DNA from: JBMDXB01 sp048594975
Lineage (GTDB): Bacteria > Acidobacteriota > Vicinamibacteria > Vicinamibacterales > 2-12-FULL-66-21
NCBI GenBank assembly: GCA_048594975.1
Contig: JBMDXQ010000117.1
Span: forward strand, 1-9,540
DNA: 9,540 nt
Reading direction: 5' to 3'
Shown: one piece after another, positions 6,271 to 9,540 of the stretch
Position numbering within the stretch: position 1 is the first letter of the stretch
Layout of the letters: the number at the start of each line of letters is the position of its first letter
The notes under the pieces: generated by a model
What the model was told of the DNA's origin: nothing
Databases searched by the model: none
What the model saw: the letters and a program-made list of their open reading frames with translations, nothing else
Translations under genes and position numbers: made by a program

Positions 6271-6563
6271 AGGACTCGTCGCCGGCGCGATCGTCACACG
6301 ATGGCTCACCAGGTGGATCGCTTCGCTGCTCTTCGGGGTGACGGCAACGGACCGCGCGACACATCTCTAGAGAAGGTGTGGGACGTCGAAAGCACCACGG
6401 CTAAGGGTGTGCTCTACGTCGGCCACTGAGACGAGCAAGCTCCAGATCCCTCTGAACGATGGGTCCGAGATGCGATCACTCGGATGCTCAGGCGCGCGGA
6501 CGAACCCGGTCATACGCACCCAGGGCATTGCCTCTGGTGCGCGCACTCATCTAAGCACTTGCA
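6271..6563. other. Non-coding, decayed region upstream of padR
   Basis: No frame on either strand shows a recognisable protein. The stretch contains one REP-like motif (6315-6340) and must contain the padR promoter, for which I see only a weak TAATAT box at 6568-6573 just beyond its end. The left part borders the hydrolase remnant and may be unrecognisable remains of the same gene. Confidence 0.4.
6315..6340 (-). repeat. REP-like intergenic motif
   Basis: On the minus strand the sequence reads CACCCCGAAGAGCAGCGAAG followed by CGATCC. It resembles a class of dispersed intergenic motifs (CACCCCGA-AGCGAAGC-GATCC type) that recurs across many high-GC bacterial genomes. It is assigned from memory of the pattern; only one copy lies in this window. 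Confidence 0.3.
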
Positions 6564-6575
6564 GTGGTAATATCT

Positions 6576-6588
6576 CCCACAATGTGGG
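6576..6588. promoter_or_regulatory. Inverted repeat over the padR start codon, possible operator
   Basis: CCCAC-AAT-GTGGG is a perfect 5+3+5 inverted repeat. It contains the ATG of padR (6582-6584), and a further GTGG lies at 6564-6567. PadR proteins bind inverted repeats near their own promoters and commonly autorepress. The same sequence in mRNA could hide the start codon. The short arms make chance occurrence possible. Confidence 0.35.
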
Positions 6589-6926
6589 TTAAGAAGGCGC
6601 CGGTCCTGGGCGATTTCGAACAGCTCGTCCTTCTCGGTGTGGCACGTCTTGAGCTCCAGGACTCCGCGTACGGAGCCGCCATCCGACAGGAGATTCATGC
6701 CCGCTCTGGCCGGGACGTGTCGATCAACGCCGTCTACACCACACTCGATCGGCTCGAGAACAAGGGCTTTCTGAAATCATGGGTCGGCGCGCCCACTCCG
6801 CAGCGAGGTGGCCGCCGTCGGAAGTTTTATGCGCTGCGGCCCGCGGGTATTGCGGCGCTGCGCCAGGCCTACCGTGCTTTTACCGCGATGGCGGATGGCC
6901 TCCAGAGCCAGCTGGAGCTGAAGTGA
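6582..6926 (+). CDS. PadR-family transcriptional regulator
   Basis: A 114-residue winged-helix protein. The N-terminal part (LGDFEQLVLLGVARL) is the hallmark first helix of acidobacterial PadR proteins. It is followed by YGAAIRQEIHARSGRDVS, the recognition-helix region INAVYTTLDRLENKGFLKSW, the beta-wing (GGRRRKFYALRPAG) and a short C-terminal dimerisation helix (ALRQAYRAFTAMADGLQSQL). It is thus the short (PadR-s1-like) form. I prefer ATG 6582 over the in-frame GTG 6564 because family members begin a few residues before LGDFEQ; neither start has a good ribosome site. The stop overlaps the start of the downstream permease by 4 bases (GTGA), so the two are translationally coupled. PadR regulators typically repress the membrane-transport genes they adjoin, with release by a small ligand; the ligand here is unknown. 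Confidence 0.93.
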   Translation: MWVKKAPVLGDFEQLVLLGVARLELQDSAYGAAIRQEIHARSGRDVSINAVYTTLDRLENKGFLKSWVGAPTPQRGGRRRKFYALRPAGIAALRQAYRAFTAMADGLQSQLELK

Positions 6927-9540
6927 GAACGAAGACCGATCCGCCTCGGCTGGCGATCTGGCTTTTGACCAAGCGGCTATCCGACGAGTGGCGCGACTTC
7001 GTCGTCGGGGATCTCGAAGAGGAGTTCGCGACGCGCAGCGGCGATTCGCCGGTCGCCGCCGATGCCTGGTTCTGGTGGCAGACGATGCGCTGCCTGGCTG
7101 CACCGCCACCCGTTCGCCCCACTCCATTGGTGATCGGATCGGTACAGGGAGACTCGAGGATGCGTACTTTGTTTGCCGATCTTCGTTATGCGTTCCGGGT
7201 CATGTCCCGGACACCCTCGTTCGCTGTTGCCGTCGCCAGCGTGCTGGCGCTTGGCATCGGCGCTAACACCACGATCTTCAGCATCGTTAACGCGGTCCTG
7301 CTGCGTCCGCTGCCTTTCGAGGAGCCGGAACGCCTGGTGCGGATCTTCACCCGGACACCGGGCGGTAGACTCTTCGAGCTCTCCCCGGGCAAGTTCCACG
7401 ACTGGCAGCGGGATGCGCAGTCGTTCGAGGGCATGGCGATGTACCAATGCTGCGGCTTCAGGGAGCTCGCGCTTACCGGGACTGGCATCGCGCGAACACT
7501 ACGTGCGACAGCTGTCAGTGCGGGCTTTTTCGAGATCGTCAGAGCCCGGCCGGCGCTCGGACGCGTTTTTCGGCCAGAGGAGGACACGCCAGGCGGCAAG
7601 CACGTGGTCGTCCTGAGCGACCGATTCTGGAGAACCGAATTCGGCGGACACCCGGACGTGATCGGCCGCACGGTAAAGCTCAACGACGAAGCGTACACCA
7701 TCGTCGGAGTCATGCCGGCCACTGCCTCGGTCGCGTCATGGACCGCAATGGCGGGCGAGGTCTGGGTCCCGCTCGCACTCACCGGCGAGCAGCGCGCCGC
7801 CCGTGGAAATCACAATCGGGACGGCGTTGCGCGTCTGAAGAGAGGTGTCGAACCGGCCCAGGCGCAAGCCGAGATGGATGCGATTTCCGCACGGCTCGCG
7901 CGTGAATTCCCGAAATCAGACGGTCGGTGGGGAGCCGTGGTCATCCCGATGCAGGAGGAAATCGTCGGCAATAGCCGCACCATGCTTCTCATGCTGCTCG
8001 GCGCCGTCGGGTTGGTCCTCCTCATCGCCTGCGCGAACGTCGGCAACCTGCTCTTCACCCGCGCCCTGAGCCGACGCAAGGAGATCGCGATTCGCTCGGC
8101 GCTTGGCGCGGGACGCGGACGCGTGTTCCAGCAGCTGGTGACCGAAGCCTTGCTGCTCGCGGGCGCCGGTGGCGCGCTCGGGCTTCTGCTCGCGTACGGG
8201 ACGCTCGCGTCAGCCTCGACGCTGCTCGCCGGGCAGCTGCCGAGGGCGGAGGAAGTCTCGATCGACGGGCGCGTGCTGCTGTTCGCGGTGGGGGTGTCGA
8301 TGCTCACCGGCATGCTCGCCGGGACGCTGCCGGCCCTGCGCGCGGGCCGGCCCGACCTCAACGACGCGCTCACGGAAGGTGGGCGCAGCGCCGGTGCGAT
8401 CGGCGTCGGCACGCGCCGCTTGCTGATCGTGTGCGAGGTCGGGCTGTCGCTGGTGTTGTTGATGGGTGCTGGCGTGATGATCCAGAGCCTGCTGGCTCTG
8501 CGGTACGGCCAGACCGGCTTCGATCCGAACAACGTCCTGACGATGGACATCAGACTCGTGGACACCCGGTACCGGTCCGCGGCACAGCGATCGTCATTCT
8601 TTGGCGCGGCGTTGCAGCGCATTCGGGCGCTTCCCGGCGTCGAGGCGGCGGGAACGATCGACGACCTGCCCTTAGCCGATGGCTCCTCGCAGACGCTCGC
8701 GCTTGAGGGGGACGCGCCTCAGCGGGATCCGGTGGCCGTGCAGGTTCGGCAAGTCACCCCTGGCTACCTGCGTGCCATGGGAATTCCGGTGCTGCGTGGA
8801 CGCGACGTCGTCGAGGGCGACGCCGAGGTGCTGCTGGTGAGCGCGGACGCCGCGAAGCTGTATTGGGGAGCAGACGATCCGATCGGACGCCGTGCGACCC
8901 TGCCAGCCGTGTCGACGACGGTCCTTCGGCCGGTGGTCGGCATCGTGGGCGACGTCAAGCAGCGGAATCTCATTGAAGCGACCACGCCCACGGTGTACTT
9001 CCACACCCGCGCGCCATATGGCCGGGCAACGTTTGTCATCCGGACATCAGTGCCGCCGGCGGGGCTCGCAGAGCCTGCCGTTGCAGCGATCCGCGCGATC
9101 GATCCCGAGCAGCCGGTCGGAGATATCCAGACGATGGGGCAGGTGCTCGACGGGAGACTGACATCGCAGCGCTTCAGCGCGCTGCTGCTCGGAGTCTTTG
9201 CCGGCGTCGCGCTGCTGCTCGCCGGAGTCGGAATCTACAGCGTGCTCTCGTACATCGTGCGCGGACGCAGCCGCGAGATCGGGATCAGAATCGCCCTTGG
9301 CGCACCGAGAGCCGACGTCCTTCGGCTGGTGATCGTCGAGGGCATGTCGCCCGCGCTCGTCGGCATCGCGGCCGGAACGAGCGCGGCGCTCGCGTCGGGG
9401 AAGGTCATGGAAACGCTCGTCTTTGGCGTCAGCGCCTCCGATCCGCTGACACTTGCCGCCGTAGGGGCCACGCTGGCGTTCGTCGCGTTCATGGCCAGCC
9501 TGGTGCCCGCGTATCGCGCGTTACGATTCGACCCCATGAA
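6923..9540 (+). CDS. ADOP-type (MacB/FtsX) ABC transporter permease, C-terminus beyond window
   Basis: The frame is open from GTG 6923 to the window end (872 codons shown). A GGAG site lies 5 bases before the GTG. Residues 1-60 form a soluble prefix domain (PPRLAIWLLTKRLSDEWRDF, then GDLEEEF) typical of PadR-linked permeases. Two MacB/FtsX halves follow: helix 1 (about 92-121, LALGIGANTTIFSIVNAVLL), a periplasmic MacB-core-like domain, helices 2-4 (354-375, about 405-432 and 451-472, with CANVGNLLF and RSALGAGR). Then come helix 5 (about 500-520), a second periplasmic domain, and helices 6-8 (about 751-866, with SREIGIRIALGAPR). The end RFDPMK is where the family normally finishes within about ten residues, so little is missing. 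No ATPase gene is visible, as expected of these 'orphan' permeases. The role is probably efflux or envelope transport; the substrate is unknown. An internal ATG at 7160 with a GAGG site could give a shorter form lacking the prefix. Confidence 0.93.
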   Translation, partial: MRTKTDPPRLAIWLLTKRLSDEWRDFVVGDLEEEFATRSGDSPVAADAWFWWQTMRCLAAPPPVRPTPLVIGSVQGDSRMRTLFADLRYAFRVMSRTPSFAVAVASVLALGIGANTTIFSIVNAVLLRPLPFEEPERLVRIFTRTPGGRLFELSPGKFHDWQRDAQSFEGMAMYQCCGFRELALTGTGIARTLRATAVSAGFFEIVRARPALGRVFRPEEDTPGGKHVVVLSDRFWRTEFGGHPDVIGRTVKLNDEAYTIVGVMPATASVASWTAMAGEVWVPLALTGEQRAARGNHNRDGVARLKRGVEPAQAQAEMDAISARLAREFPKSDGRWGAVVIPMQEEIVGNSRTMLLMLLGAVGLVLLIACANVGNLLFTRALSRRKEIAIRSALGAGRGRVFQQLVTEALLLAGAGGALGLLLAYGTLASASTLLAGQLPRAEEVSIDGRVLLFAVGVSMLTGMLAGTLPALRAGRPDLNDALTEGGRSAGAIGVGTRRLLIVCEVGLSLVLLMGAGVMIQSLLALRYGQTGFDPNNVLTMDIRLVDTRYRSAAQRSSFFGAALQRIRALPGVEAAGTIDDLPLADGSSQTLALEGDAPQRDPVAVQVRQVTPGYLRAMGIPVLRGRDVVEGDAEVLLVSADAAKLYWGADDPIGRRATLPAVSTTVLRPVVGIVGDVKQRNLIEATTPTVYFHTRAPYGRATFVIRTSVPPAGLAEPAVAAIRAIDPEQPVGDIQTMGQVLDGRLTSQRFSALLLGVFAGVALLLAGVGIYSVLSYIVRGRSREIGIRIALGAPRADVLRLVIVEGMSPALVGIAAGTSAALASGKVMETLVFGVSASDPLTLAAVGATLAFVAFMASLVPAYRALRFDPM

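Noticed and set aside
5888..6364. 158-residue minus-strand frame taken as a gene
   Set aside because: The true hydrolase similarity is in a different phase (6084-6270). This frame is Arg/Ser-rich shadow, and part of it (HPEEQRSDP) is just the translated REP-like motif.
7186..8622. Long minus-strand frames (7186-7782 and 7810-8622) opposite the permease
   Set aside because: Ser/Arg/Ala-rich shadows. The plus-strand permease is continuous with membrane helices and conserved FtsX motifs.

Overview
The window looks like a piece of a high-GC soil Acidobacteriota genome, probably of the Vicinamibacteria type. I infer this from gene families, not from a marker gene: a Ser/Thr kinase fused to a WD40-like (PD40) propeller, a PadR regulator overlapping a large MacB/FtsX permease of the 'acidobacterial duplicated orphan permease' (ADOP) kind, and a remnant of an esterase tail common in acidobacterial kinase/sulfatase-modifying proteins.

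Layout. Bases 1-131 hold six degenerate 22-23 bp repeats built on the palindrome GTGATCAC. They resemble the multi-site ends of an IS21-like element whose body would lie left of the window. They cut off the 3' end of a minus-strand outer-membrane beta-barrel gene (118-663). Upstream of it on the same strand are a secreted protein of unknown function (690-1205) and the 916-residue kinase/propeller protein (1314-4064). After a 540-base divergent intergenic region, which may hold one small ORF, two plus-strand genes follow: an ABM-type (quinol monooxygenase-like) protein (4607-4987) and a homologue of the glycine/sarcosine/betaine reductase selenoprotein B (GrdB) family (5024-5927). Bases 5928-6563 are degraded: they hold the 3' scrap of a hydrolase gene on the minus strand, a short palindrome and a REP-like motif. 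The right third holds padR (6582-6926) and, overlapping it by 4 bases, an ADOP permease that runs off the window (6923-9540).

The most interesting locus is the GrdB-like gene. Its reading frame is interrupted by one TGA (5529-5531), placed where I recall Cys homologues having the first cysteine of a Cys-Pro-x-Cys motif. Translation continues in the same frame with the rest of the domain. The TGA is followed at SECIS-like distance by a 12-bp hairpin with one bulged T and a GTG loop. A simple ORF caller would split this into two short genes. The same gene also has an upstream frame change near an AAAA run (5135-5138), so the alternative is a decaying gene with two lesions. I prefer a selenoprotein with a sequencing or real indel near its 5' end, but this cannot be settled from the window alone.

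Working together: the three minus-strand genes may form an envelope-related group (kinase sensor, secreted factor, outer-membrane barrel) that has lost its barrel. The ABM and GrdB-like genes, 36 bases apart, look like one redox operon. padR probably controls its own overlapping permease.
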